Assembly: GCA_037447655.1 (NCBI GenBank)
Contig: JBBHKE010003117.1
Span: 67,501 to 131,500 of the forward strand
DNA length: 64,000 nt
Source: Zygnema cylindricum
Taxonomy: Eukaryota; Streptophyta; Zygnematophyceae; Zygnematales; Zygnemataceae
Direction of reading: 5' to 3'
Positions within the stretch are counted from its first letter, which is position 1, and the number at the start of each line of letters is the position of its first letter. Shown here in pieces: positions 44,481-56,726 of the stretch. The notes beneath the pieces were generated by a model that had not been told where the DNA came from, ran no database searches, and saw only the letters and a list, made by a program, of their open reading frames with translations. The translations under genes were made by a program, and so were the position numbers.

Positions 44481-47400
44481 AGCAGAAATTGTTTTTGTCA
44501 TGCAAAAAAAAATTGCAAAAAACAATTTGATAAGAAATATAAAAATACGAAAACAGTAAAGTTAGGTTTTAAAAAAATGTTTGTTTAATTTTGACTTTTT
44601 TTTTAAAACGTTGTTTGTGTCTTAGTCGCACCAAACTGAAAAAAATTATATTAATCGTTTAAATCAGCAAAATAATATTTTTTGAAAAGATAATCATGAG
44701 ATAATAAAAAACATGAGAGAATTAAATTTAAAACGAGAATTTGTCTACTTGTCAAATAGACAATGTTTGTAAAATGGGTGACAAAGATTTTTTTGACACG
44801 TTGAAAATTAGTTTGTAAAGTGGAGTTTGTAAAGTGGGTGACGAATATTATTTCAACACGTTCAAAATCGGACATTTGCGGGGTTAAAAGTTTTTGACAA
44901 AAAGTTTCGAGGAGCTTAAATCAAAATACAGATACAACAATACAAAAAAAACAAAAAATGAAAATTGTGCGTCTTTAAAACACCGCAAAAAAGACAAAAA
45001 AAAACTTAATTCTAAAATAAAACGCAAATACTTTTGAATGTAAATTCCTGATTTTTATAAAATTTACATAGTTTTTTTTTTGTATTGTAGATATTTGAAA
45101 GTGACGATGAGACCCATAAAAACACTAGAGTTCATTTAATTTTGGAAAAAAAAAGATATTTTGTTGTACAAACATTTTTCTCAATATGAACACTATTATT
45201 TAGTGAAAATGTTTTCATTGGGTGAATATATAACATACTCACGGTCATTATATATTTTTTATCTTTCTATGTTTTTTTTTTTTATTATTTATTATTATCA
45301 TATTCAAATTCTTTTTATCTCTTCTCTTTATTTTTTGCTCATTTTTTTATAAAGTAACTCAATAATTATTTTTATTATATATGTATATATATGTATTATT
45401 TTATGTTTCTTTATAATTAAAATAAATAAAATAATAAGTTACTTTATTTCGGTTATGAAATTGATAATGTAAAGATTTAATCGATCACGAAGTTATGAAC
45501 ATGATACTAACTTCATCAAACATTTTAAAACTAATAACATTTTCTATGAAAATGTTTTTCGTATGTGTGAGTAGTATCATATGACTTTTATTTTGAGAGA
45601 CATTGAAGTATATGAAAGTAAAGATAAATAAGAAATAACAAAATAATAGCAGACAGACAATGAAAAAATATCGAATAGGATCACGAAAGTGAGCACGTCA
45701 ACCGCTCAAGGACATGAAAGTAATGTTTGTGAAAATGATGCGACATTTTTTTTTGAGGATATATACAAAGTTAAGTTAGGATCATGAAAGTGAGCACGTG
45801 AACCGCTCGAAGACATAAACTGCTATAGTGACAAATCAAGTGATTTTCAACAAAAGCAAGCGTTAAAACCCTAACATGCTAAATCGTCAAATGATATAAA
45901 TGAAATGCGTACGATCCAAATGTTCGACACTAATTCCATCTACTTGTGAATCAATCGGAAATTGCACCTTAAATAAACTATATCAGATTTGGACAAAAAA
46001 AAAAAACAGTCCCAAAAATCAAGAAGCAGATAGAAAATTCACCCTTATCAATCGGAAATTGCATCTTAAACATTCTATTTCAGATTTTGGACCAAAAAAA
46101 GAAAGTACAAAAAAATCAAAAAACATATAGAAAATTCGCCCTTAAATATCTAGAAAAACAAAAAATCATATTCTCTCCTTCCCTCTCTCCTTTCCTTGCC
46201 TCCCCCCTCCACTCTCCTCCTCTTTCTTCTCCCTCGTATGTGATATTCTGTCACATATATTATGTTTGGGCTCACATACCTCTGTAACAATTCTATCACA
46301 TTTGTTTATCACAGAAGTGTCAAAGTTAACCGCCCCATTTTAATGTGACGGTATTTTAATATTACGGTTATATTGAGATCGATATTTTTTAGCACTTATG
46401 GTGGTATTGATGGTCTTTTTTTTTGGCATACATCGATGACATTACACATATTTACTTACCGTATCATTGGTTTTGTCATTAGCGTTTTAATTGAAAAAAT
46501 GATTTATTGTTCGTTTTCAACGTTTTTGTTATCATTATTGCTTCTTAATGACATTATTACCCCTAACAATTACTTTTATTGTGGCTATCACCATTATTAT
46601 CGCTATCATGATAAAAGTTTGTGCTCATCTTTGGTTTGTTCTTTCACTTTTTTACATTTGATAGTAAGAAAATTAGGCTTTATTTTATTGTTGACATTTC
46701 CGCATTTGTTTCACATTAGGTTACTCATAAAAACCCTCGAAATTTTTAATTTCTAGTCCAAGATTTCTAAGACTATTTACTGCTTAAGTGTAAAATAAAC
46801 CTCACCTTGGTGGCAATCACAAGACTGTCTAAACAACCATCATAACTGGACTAGAAACTAAAATTAGACTTGAACATAAAATACAAAATACACATAAATG
46901 TGATGTAATTAATGTTTGTGTTTCACATGCATCGAAATAATCATAGGATGACCATTTCATAACAATTGGTAAGAGCAATGAGGCCAAACAACAAACATAT
47001 TAAAGATCAAATTAGTAGACAAAGAAATAGAAAGAAACCAAAATCTAACATCATCATAGAAATAATGTAGTATGCACAATGTCAAACATGTCACTACGTG
47101 TCGTAATTGACAAGTGTTTACCCAACCATTGTCACGTAATTGACAAGTGTTTACCCAACCATTGTCATCACGTACGCCGAGGTGCTCCTCTCTATGTCCT
47201 TATGTCGCCTACCATCGTGAAGTCGACGGGATCTTCACTCCAACGAACCCTTTCGAGCTCCAAACCAAGCCATGATAATGGACAACCGGAAGTGTGAGAA
47301 AGTACCCTACCTATGCCCCTTTTCAAGAAAATTCAACAAACTCGAGAGAAGTTCACATGTCGCCGGATAAATGTTATCCGAATCTAATCGCACTTGCGAA

Positions 47401-47885
47401 AAGCTTTATTGTGGATATTTGAATGGCCCTACAAATCGATGTGTGGACTAAATAGGACCATGTAAAAATTGGTGAAGTCCAGCCATGCGTAAGGTTTACA
47501 CATATATAGTCACGTCTAAGATTTCGAAACGTGAGAAACATTTTGGTCATATGTCGTCGTCTCTTTCTATTTTAGAAACAACCACGGGTACCACCTGATA
47601 CTAGGCCTTCCACAGCATTAGCCATAACCCAATATGAGATTTAACTGATGAAATAATTCAATTGTTAACGTTTACAAACAACAATAAATATTAACATGTT
47701 GAGAATTATTTATATCATGGTTTGCTATGGGTTGCACAAATGTCTTAGTCAAATATAATATTTATAGTCGAATATACAATCGACTTAGAAACATATTTCT
47801 CAGAGTTGTTTGTACTTAAATTTGTGCGATGGCTCTATAGAGATGAGTACTGTGCCCTTCCGATGACATTACTAAAATTAGACAT
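44481..47885. other. AT-rich intergenic DNA with small duplications
   Basis: No gene recognised. Small direct duplications: GAAAGTGAGCACGT at about 45684 and 45787; a ~95-bp pair at 45951-46145 (CAATCGGAAATTGCA(C/T)CTTAA); and a 33-bp pair at 47103-47168 (AATTGACAAGTGTTTACCCA). A CT-rich tract lies at 46174-46235. Confidence 0.45.
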
Positions 47886-47889
47886 ACAA

Positions 47890-48900
47890 TACACCTTGAA
47901 TTGTTATTAACGTTAAGAAATTATTAGTGTAAAAAAATAATTAGCGTTATTAACTCTAATTTGGATTTTTCACAATTTTGAAAAAAACATTTTATTCCAA
48001 TCTATCTATAATTTTAATTTAGGTACATTTCGCCTTTAATGGATCTACCATCATGACTTTTACACTAACATAGGTACGAGTACAAAATCTGACAAATTGT
48101 ACACCGTCGCGTCCTTACTCTAATTCATACTTCAAAAGTAGGCGTTTTTTGGTGGGCCTTTTGTCGGTCGCCTTTAGCGTAAGTTGTGTTACGGGCATTC
48201 CATGTGATCTTCTTAGATCGCTACTTTCATCAGTGACCGTCCGATCGTCCGAATCTGACGATAGTCTTATCGTAAGTTGTGTTATGGGCTTTTCATGTGA
48301 TCTTCTTAGATCGCTACTTTCATCAATGACCGTCAGATCGTCCGAATCTGACGGTTTAAATAAAAAGTCGCTCAAAACTCACAAAAAAAGATTTTTTTGC
48401 CCGGTTTTTTTTTCAAATTTAGACATGACGTTTAATTCTCTATCGATCCATGTGCAACTCAACCCTGTTACTATTTTATTTCATTTTGCGGCCAATACAA
48501 TATGGGTCTAAAGGCCATATTGTATGTTTTGCATACAATAGGCATATTGTATGGGCGTACGGTCACCTATTTTTGAACTATGCTCTAATTGATTCATACC
48601 TCTAATTTGGGTTTCCAGCCGTATAATTAATACGCGATCAATATCTTTACATTAAAATAGGTACGATCTCATTCTGCCTTTTATTTTGAGCGCAATTTTA
48701 CGTGCGATCGCAATTATTTTAATCTATGTTTCGTACTTTTTTACTTAATAAACTACCATTTTGTACGAACTGACACGTCTGTATACCACACTATCCAAGA
48801 ATATCATAAATTAGAATTATTAACGCTAATTTACCAAAACCTTAATTAACGTAAAAAAAAATGAATGTTATTAATCCTATTTCATATTTTGGGGTCAAAA
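47890..48900 (-). mobile_element. CAGTACACC-family element copy, inverted
   Basis: ATACACCTTGAATTGTTATT opens it at about 47890. Near 48725-48795 the reverse complement of the internal GTGTGGTGTAC...GTACAAAAT block appears. A 93-bp tandem duplication (48179-48271 and 48272-48357) inside leaves an open frame on both strands. The far terminus is not certain. Confidence 0.5.
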
Positions 48901-50536
<1,636 letters not shown>

Positions 50537-51325
50537 TGAAATTCTGTGGTCTCCATTGACCCACAGAATGAGCAGCCTATGTAAAGCCTCTAGGATAATA
50601 TTTGCCCCTTGCACTTTCCCACTCAATAAGTGCCGCCCAAGCACACAAATATTTTGACCATCCTCACCCTTGTGAGGACAAGACTCCCTTGAGTCAAACG
50701 CAAAAACAATCACTGAATTTGCTCCCCTGAGCAGTAAGCTGGTGAAATATGACCTTTATAGTTACAAGCTCTCTTAGAGAGAGGTACCTAAATATCATTA
50801 AGTCTTGGTCTGCCTACTCATGACTACCTACTACTAAACCCTAGTCCAATAGGAACACTATATAGTAGAAGAAGGTACAATAGGAGATGTACTTATTGTA
50901 TGGCCATAGTACGACAGTCTACAAGGTGACACTTGTCAAATCGGGAGCCATGGTTCCTCCTCCCATCTTTCCGGTATCAAATAATGTGGCACCGCGTGTC
51001 GCTATCTCCAAATGACGCCAAAATTTCACTTCGCGTGGCGGTTACAATGCCGGTCGTCCGATCAAAACATATTTTTCACGGTTTAGATTCGCGTACATGC
51101 ATAAATTGCTCTTTTTGGTTTGTCTGTTGTTAATTAGCAGTTGCGTTAATGTTTATATATCTTTGAAAACGGTCACGCGTATCGTTTCGATAACGCGTTA
51201 GTGGTTAAGACGTACGACTATATAGAGGTCCAAAGACCCAGATTCAAATCTAAACTTAGGCAACATTTTAGTAAAATATCCTCTACTTCAAAATCTGCCA
51301 CTTTCTAAATATGGCGGCAGCCATG
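50537..51325 (-). repeat. Element B 3' LTR, major part (split by element A)
   Basis: Starts TGAAATTCTGTGGTC on the plus strand, matches 63469-63963 with only about ten substitutions plus small indels, and stops at the element A target site CCATG (51321-51325). The missing start of this LTR lies across the insertion at 57782-57861. The rejoined LTR would be about 870 bp. Confidence 0.85.
51191..51260 (+). other. tRNA-like segment in element B LTR (antisense)
   Basis: Plus strand GTTAGTGGTTAAGACG resembles a tRNA D-arm/box A of leucine-tRNA type, and CAGATTCAAATCT resembles a T-arm/box B, about 40 bp apart. A full cloverleaf is not convincing. It lies antisense to the retroelement. Confidence 0.35.
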
Positions 51326-52375
51326 TGTAAAAACTAATGGTTTTATTAGTATTTTCTAGGTTTGAAAAGAAATATAGAAGTTGAGGCAGTCTATCTCTAA
51401 CTTCTCTCTCCAACTCTCAAACTTGTCACAGTCACTGAGAAATTGGAGAGGAAGCTAGAGCCATGGCTACCTTGGCTATCCTGAGGTTCACGGGAATTTT
51501 ATGTTAGGGTTTATTTATTTAATTAAAAGGTATGTGCCGGCGGCAGGATTTGATCCATGTACCTACCGGCCGGCAGATAGGAAATAGCCGGTAGCCTTAG
51601 CCGTTAAGTCTAGAAGTAGTGTTACGTACTATATAGTTTGATATTTATTTAAATGGTTATGCGTGCGATAAACCATTTAACTGAAATAAATTACGGGATA
51701 CATAGATCCAGTAAAATATAAATGTACGACTTACAGTACGGACACAAATCAGTACCGCGCATTTGTTTCGTAAATGAAACAAATACCGCGCATGTATTTA
51801 TTACGGCTACGATTAAAGCCGACTTTAATCGGACGGCCGAGATTAGCGCCGAGATCGCGGAGGAGGATTTCGGCGGTTTGTGGCCATCGCCACATCGGAT
51901 GACACGTGGCAAAATTCCGTTGGATTGTGGAATCTCCGGAGATTATGACACCGAATCCGGATTTGACATGTGTCGACATTTTGGCCATGTCGTACAATGT
52001 CCGTACATAAAGTACACCGGCAGCTGTACTTTTACGTACGGAACTCAATTTTGATTGGTTCCGTTTATCAGTAGATAGAGTTTGTGAGAGAGATAGGACT
52101 TAGAAAAATTAGAAGATAGGACCCTCTCTCCCAGAGAGCTTCTGTACAAAAGGTCAACTTTGACCCTCCATAACTTACTGCTCACAGGAGCAAATTCAGA
52201 GATTCTTTTTGCTATCGACTCAGGGGAGTCTTGCCTTCACAGGGGTGAAGTTGGTCAGAGTTTTTGTCTGCCAGGGTGGCAGTTATTTTTGCTTAAACAC
52301 AAAGGGGTCAGGATTATCCTAGAGGCTTCTTGGAAGCTGTCCACTCTGAGGACTTATGGAGGTCTCAGAGTCACA
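51326..52375 (+). repeat. Element A 5' LTR
   Basis: 1,050 bp, partner of 56727-57776. It contains a short upstream frame with GCCATGGCTACC context, shared as CCATGGCT in the LTRs of element B and LTR3, and the gag start codon at 52356. Confidence 0.95.
51531..51614 (-). other. Conserved antisense hairpin with Pol III-box-like motifs, 5' LTR of A
   Basis: Minus strand: AACGGCTAAGG (box A-like), then stem TGCCGGC/GCCGGCA around AGGTACATGGATCAAATCC (box B-like). Repeated in the 3' LTR at 56932-57015 and, with a different stem, in LTR3 at 12165-12240. Confidence 0.45.
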
Positions 52376-54932
52376 GGTTATGGGCCCACCCTCTAGGGTA
52401 CCAATCTTTAATGGAACTGGCTTCATATACTGGGAAAGTATGATGATAGGAGCTCTATGCGAAAAAAGGTTTTGGGGGATAGTGAGTGGACGATTGGGGC
52501 GTCCATCAAGTCTTGGAATTCCTCCAGGGTTTGGAGGAAGCAGATTCACCAGGAAAGAGGATTCACCTTCAACGGAGGAAACAAAAGAAGGAGAGGTGGT
52601 GGACAAAGGAAAGGAGAAGGAGGCGACCACACCAATAGCAACTGGTTTAGCATTCATGTCACCTATTCCGAGGAACGAGGAGAATGATACTGAAACCTGG
52701 GACTTCAACAATATGGCGGCAAAGCACTTCATCCTACGCCATCTCACTCAAGGACTTGCATGTCCTCATTTGCAGGTAGAAAGGGCATCCGATCTTTGGA
52801 TGGCTCTTATAGAGATGTACCGAAGTGGTACGATTCAGCAACAACAGTTGGCTGATCAGAAAGTTAAGGAGTATGTATACAAAGGGGGAAATATGTTGGA
52901 TTTTTGCAATGAGCTTGCTACACTCTTCATGGAGCTACAAAGTGCGGGAAAAGATTTTAGTGAAAAAGAAAAGGTTAACTGTTTACTGATGAAGTTACCT
53001 GATGAGTTCGTGAACATAGTTTACCGTGTGCAAGACTTGCCTGACTCAAGGTGGATATGGAACTCAGTGGTAGGAATGATTCTCGTTCAAGAGAATACAA
53101 TTGAGATCCGAAGGGGAGGAAAGAGTGGCCAAGCCTTGGCAACAGCGACTGATTGGAGGAACAAGGATTCCCGAAAACCGGTCGGAAACTATGGGGGTAG
53201 GGAGCAGAAAAAACAGGCCGATGAGTTCGAACCAATGGCTCCCAAAGGACTATGTCATTTTTGTAAGAAACCGGGGCACTATATGGCAGAGTGCACTAAG
53301 CTAACCGAGCTTCGGTTAAAGGAGGGGCAGACCGGTGGTACCCCGAGAGGAAAGAAAAAGGCCCTTGTCACACAGGTACTTGAGGCTGAATCCGAGGACG
53401 AGGACGATGAGCTCCTTTTGGATGAGGAGTTGGAGGCGAAAAATGAGGTCGAAATTCCACGAAGGCAGAAATGTGCTTACAGTGGATTGAAAGGTGAAGC
53501 AGGCTGGATTGTAGATTCAGGTGCCTCCATGCACATGTGTAAGGATAGACACCTGTTCACTAAGATAAGAAAGATTCCCACCGTAGAGATAGAGTACGGG
53601 GATGGGAGGATAGTCACCACTACTCTTGTAGGATCGGTAGATCTAAAAGTGTTAGTAGAACGAAAGACATCCATACTAACATTCTCCGATGTATTGTTTA
53701 TTCCGGAGCTGAACAAAAATCTTATCTCTACATCAGTATTAGATGATAAGGGTTTTTTTACTAGCATTAGGGAAGGAGTCTTTACTGCTAGTTTTGAGGA
53801 TGATGTCTATTTCATTGCTGAGAAAGGTAGCCATGGGATGTTTAGGCTGATCTTAAGTAATGAAAAGAAGAAACTTTATTATGCTGGTGTTCATGATATT
53901 ATGATGTGGCATAAGAGGCTTGGGCATGTCAATCTAGATAAGTTAAGAGAGATGAAAAAGATGGGAGTGGTGGAAGGGATTCAGTTCAGTGAGAGTGATG
54001 ATATAAGTGATTGTAGTGGATGTGCTCAAGGTAAAGCACACAGATTACCCTTTCCTAAGTCAGCCACCTATAAGGGAGAAAAAATTCTAGATCTAGTACA
54101 CACAGATATTTGGGGACCGACTAAAGTGCCCTCACCGGGGGGGAAGAGATTTATGATGACTATAACTGATGATTGGTCTCGGTATTCCCGGGTATATTTT
54201 TTGAAAAACAAGTCCGAAGCTGAGGATTGTTTTAGACAATATAAAGCATGGAGCGAAAAACTCCATGAAACTCCAATCAAGAGAGTAAGGAGTGACAATG
54301 GTGGAGAGTATACTTCTAACCAGTTTGAGGATTTTCTGAGGGAAGATGGGGTTCAACACCAAAAGACAGTTCCAGAAAATCCTGAACAGAATGGGGTAGC
54401 TGAAAGGTTAAATAGAACACTAAGTGATAGTGCTAGAAGTATGTTGTTAGATAAAAAGATAGGGAAAAGGTTTTGGGCAGAAGCAATGAACTGTGCTAAT
54501 TACCTCAAGAATGGAGTTCTTACTTCAGCTATAAAAGATCAAACACCTTATGAGAGATGGACAGGCCGGAAACCAGACATATCTCACTTAAAGGTTTTCG
54601 GCAGTCAAGTGTTCAGTCTAGATACTGATCGGTCCAATTGGAAGCTAGATCCTAAAGGAAAACCAGGATACTTATTAGGATATGATGAAGATGTTAAAGG
54701 ATATAGAGTTTATGATCTAAAAAGGGAAGATATAATCTTAGTAAAGCATCTAGTAGTTATGGATGAAGGAAAGTTTGTAGATCCCTTCAAATATACGAAG
54801 TCAGTAAAAATCAGATTTGAGTCAGAAAATTCCGATGACTTTGAGCTTCCTAACTATCCAGGTTTTAGAGAAGATGACATTCTTGCAGGAACAAATCAGA
54901 CTGAAAAGGACTCGGCTGTGGAACTCCAGTGA
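52356..54932 (+). CDS. Element A gag-protease-integrase polyprotein (858 aa, frame-broken)
   Basis: ATG at 52356 lies 20 bp inside the 5' LTR; an ATG at 52380 would also serve. Seen in order: gag (UBN2-like, QQQQLADQKVKEYVYKGGNM near 165), CCHC zinc knuckle CHFCKKPGHYMAEC (~300), aspartic protease WIVDSGASMHMC (~384), pre-integrase HHCC with KRLGHVNLDKL and CSGCAQGK (~520-555), and integrase catalytic core with HTDIWGP (D~582), RSDNGGEY (D~646) and NGVAER (E~682), then the YERWTGRKPD region. It copies and integrates the element via a cytoplasmic particle. The frame ends at a TGA in the integrase-RT linker, and the next frame carries RT, so a one-base change separates them. No slippery heptamer is visible, so mutation is more likely than programmed frameshifting. 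Confidence 0.9.
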   Translation: MEVSESQVMGPPSRVPIFNGTGFIYWESMMIGALCEKRFWGIVSGRLGRPSSLGIPPGFGGSRFTRKEDSPSTEETKEGEVVDKGKEKEATTPIATGLAFMSPIPRNEENDTETWDFNNMAAKHFILRHLTQGLACPHLQVERASDLWMALIEMYRSGTIQQQQLADQKVKEYVYKGGNMLDFCNELATLFMELQSAGKDFSEKEKVNCLLMKLPDEFVNIVYRVQDLPDSRWIWNSVVGMILVQENTIEIRRGGKSGQALATATDWRNKDSRKPVGNYGGREQKKQADEFEPMAPKGLCHFCKKPGHYMAECTKLTELRLKEGQTGGTPRGKKKALVTQVLEAESEDEDDELLLDEELEAKNEVEIPRRQKCAYSGLKGEAGWIVDSGASMHMCKDRHLFTKIRKIPTVEIEYGDGRIVTTTLVGSVDLKVLVERKTSILTFSDVLFIPELNKNLISTSVLDDKGFFTSIREGVFTASFEDDVYFIAEKGSHGMFRLILSNEKKKLYYAGVHDIMMWHKRLGHVNLDKLREMKKMGVVEGIQFSESDDISDCSGCAQGKAHRLPFPKSATYKGEKILDLVHTDIWGPTKVPSPGGKRFMMTITDDWSRYSRVYFLKNKSEAEDCFRQYKAWSEKLHETPIKRVRSDNGGEYTSNQFEDFLREDGVQHQKTVPENPEQNGVAERLNRTLSDSARSMLLDKKIGKRFWAEAMNCANYLKNGVLTSAIKDQTPYERWTGRKPDISHLKVFGSQVFSLDTDRSNWKLDPKGKPGYLLGYDEDVKGYRVYDLKREDIILVKHLVVMDEGKFVDPFKYTKSVKIRFESENSDDFELPNYPGFREDDILAGTNQTEKDSAVELQ
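52376..52389 (+). other. Element A primer-binding site (anticodon-arm type)
   Basis: GGTTATGGGCCCAC follows the 5' LTR directly. It is the exact complement of GTGGGCCCATAACC, the anticodon stem-loop of plant initiator tRNA-Met as I recall it, not of the tRNA 3' end. Half-tRNA priming of this kind is known for Drosophila copia. Confidence 0.75.
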
Positions 54933-56713
54933 CAACTCTACTCGAAGCGGAAGACGTGGTGGAAATTGATTCGGAATCAAGGGATAGGGGAGAAGCCGAG
55001 TTTGTTCGAAAGAATCCACGAGAACCATCTATTTCGGCCTCAGATTTTGAGGGGGGGAGGAGAAGTAGCAAAAGACTGCAAGAAAAACAGGTTAATAACA
55101 AGGTAACTAAACTATCTCATCAAGATGAACCTCAAACTTATGGAGAGGCGATGACTTGTCCAGAAAGAAACCGGTGGAAGACAGCCATCAATGAGGAGAT
55201 GGCTTCAATCATGGCAGCAAATACTTGGGAGCTGGTGGACTGTCCACCTAACCGAAAACCAATCGGTTTTAAGTGGGTTTTCAAACTAAAACTGAACCCA
55301 GATAACACAATCGAGCGCTACAAGGCCAGATTAGTGGCAAAGGGATTTACACAAAAGGAAGGAATTGACTACGAGGAAACCTTTGCCCCGGTGGTCAGAT
55401 TTCCCTCCGTCCGCATACTTCTCAGTTTAGCAGCGGCGGAAGACATGGAAGTGCACCAGATGGACATCAAAACAGCCTTTTTGCATGGAGAATTGGAAGA
55501 GGAGATCTTCATGCGACAACCCGAAGGGTTTGTGGAAGAAGGAGAGGAGAGTAAGGTATGCCGGCTGATTAAATCTCTTTATGGTTTGATACCGGCGCCT
55601 CGACAGTGGAATAAGAAGCTTGATGAGTTTCTTACCGGTCTAGGATATATTCGGATCAGCTCAGATCACTCAATCTATGTTTTCGAAGATGAGGAAGGTT
55701 TTATATTTATTGCAATTTATGTTGATGATTTGCTTGTTTTAAGTAAATCAATGGAAAAAATTAATAAACTGAAAACCGATCTTAAGGGGAGATTTGAAAT
55801 GAAGGATATGGGGGAAGCAAAATATATTTTGGGAATTCAAGTAGAGAGAGACCGAAAAAGGAAAATTATAAGATTGACTCAAAAGGAAGCAATAGGGAAC
55901 ATGCTTGAAAAATTTCAAATGGATAAAGCTAATAGTTGTACAACTCCAATGGAGTTGAAGAAGGGAAGTGAGGGGAGTGAGGAAGAAGGAGTCATAGTCT
56001 TAGACGAGGAATTATCTCCTGATGAACAGAAGTTCATGCAGACTATTCCTTACAGGCAAGTAGTGGGAAGTCTAATCTATTTTATGAATTGTACCCGGCC
56101 GGATTTAGCTGCAGCTGTAGGAGTGCTAAGTAGAAGTCTAAATGCTCCCACTAAGAAGGATTGGGAGGCAGCTAAGAGAGTCCTTAGATACTTGGTAGGA
56201 ACTAGAGATCTATGGTTGCATTTGGGTGGGGAGAATACTGACATCACTACTTGGAGTGATGCCAGTTATGGTGATGCTCCGATGAGGAGATGTACTTCTG
56301 GATATGTATTATATGTGGGTGATGGGGCTTGCTGTTGGAGTAGCAAATAGCAAAAGGTTATTGCTCAGTCCACCATGGAGGCTGAGTATATGGCCTCTTG
56401 CTCTGCTGTAAAAGAATTGATGTGGGTCAAGTCTTTGCTTGGTGAGCTTGGTCACCTTAAGAGTGGTGTGCAGAAAATATTTTGTGATAATCAGGCAGCA
56501 ATCGCTATTTCTGCCAATCCTAAACACCATTTTAAAGCCAAACACATGGACATCAGACTCAGCTTTGTTAGAGAGAAAGTAGAAAACAAAATAATCAGTT
56601 TAGAGTACAGACCAGATAGTGAGATGGTAGCAGATATGATGACCAAACCTGTGCCTTCCCCTAAGCTAATTTTTTGCAGGGAGAAGTGTGGTCTGAAATT
56701 AAAGATTGACTAG
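54929..56713 (+). pseudogene. Element A reverse transcriptase-RNase H, in-frame stop
   Basis: Continues the polyprotein after the frame break (GTG at 54929 overlaps the TGA). RT shows NRWKTAINEEMASIMAANTW, YKARLVAKGFTQKEGIDYEE, VHQMDIKTAFLHGELEEE and the catalytic YVDD (~263). LYGLIPAPRQW replaces the usual LYGLKQAPRQW. RNase H begins WSDASYGDAP (~441). A TAG at 56348-56350 replaces a Gln codon kept in element B (CWSSKQQKVVAQ); after it the frame runs on through TMEAEYMASC, FCDNQAAIAISANPKHH and ADMMTKPVPSPK to the stop at 56711-56713. Non-functional as read. Confidence 0.9.
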
Positions 56714-56726
56714 AAAATAAGGGGAG

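Noticed and set aside
46373-46756. 127-codon hydrophobic plus-strand frame
   Set aside because: Composition follows AT-rich DNA (Phe, Ile, Leu, Tyr), with no motif or splice context.
54900-54935. Programmed frameshift in element A
   Set aside because: No slippery heptamer or obvious downstream structure, and the same element also has an in-frame stop, so mutational decay is simpler.
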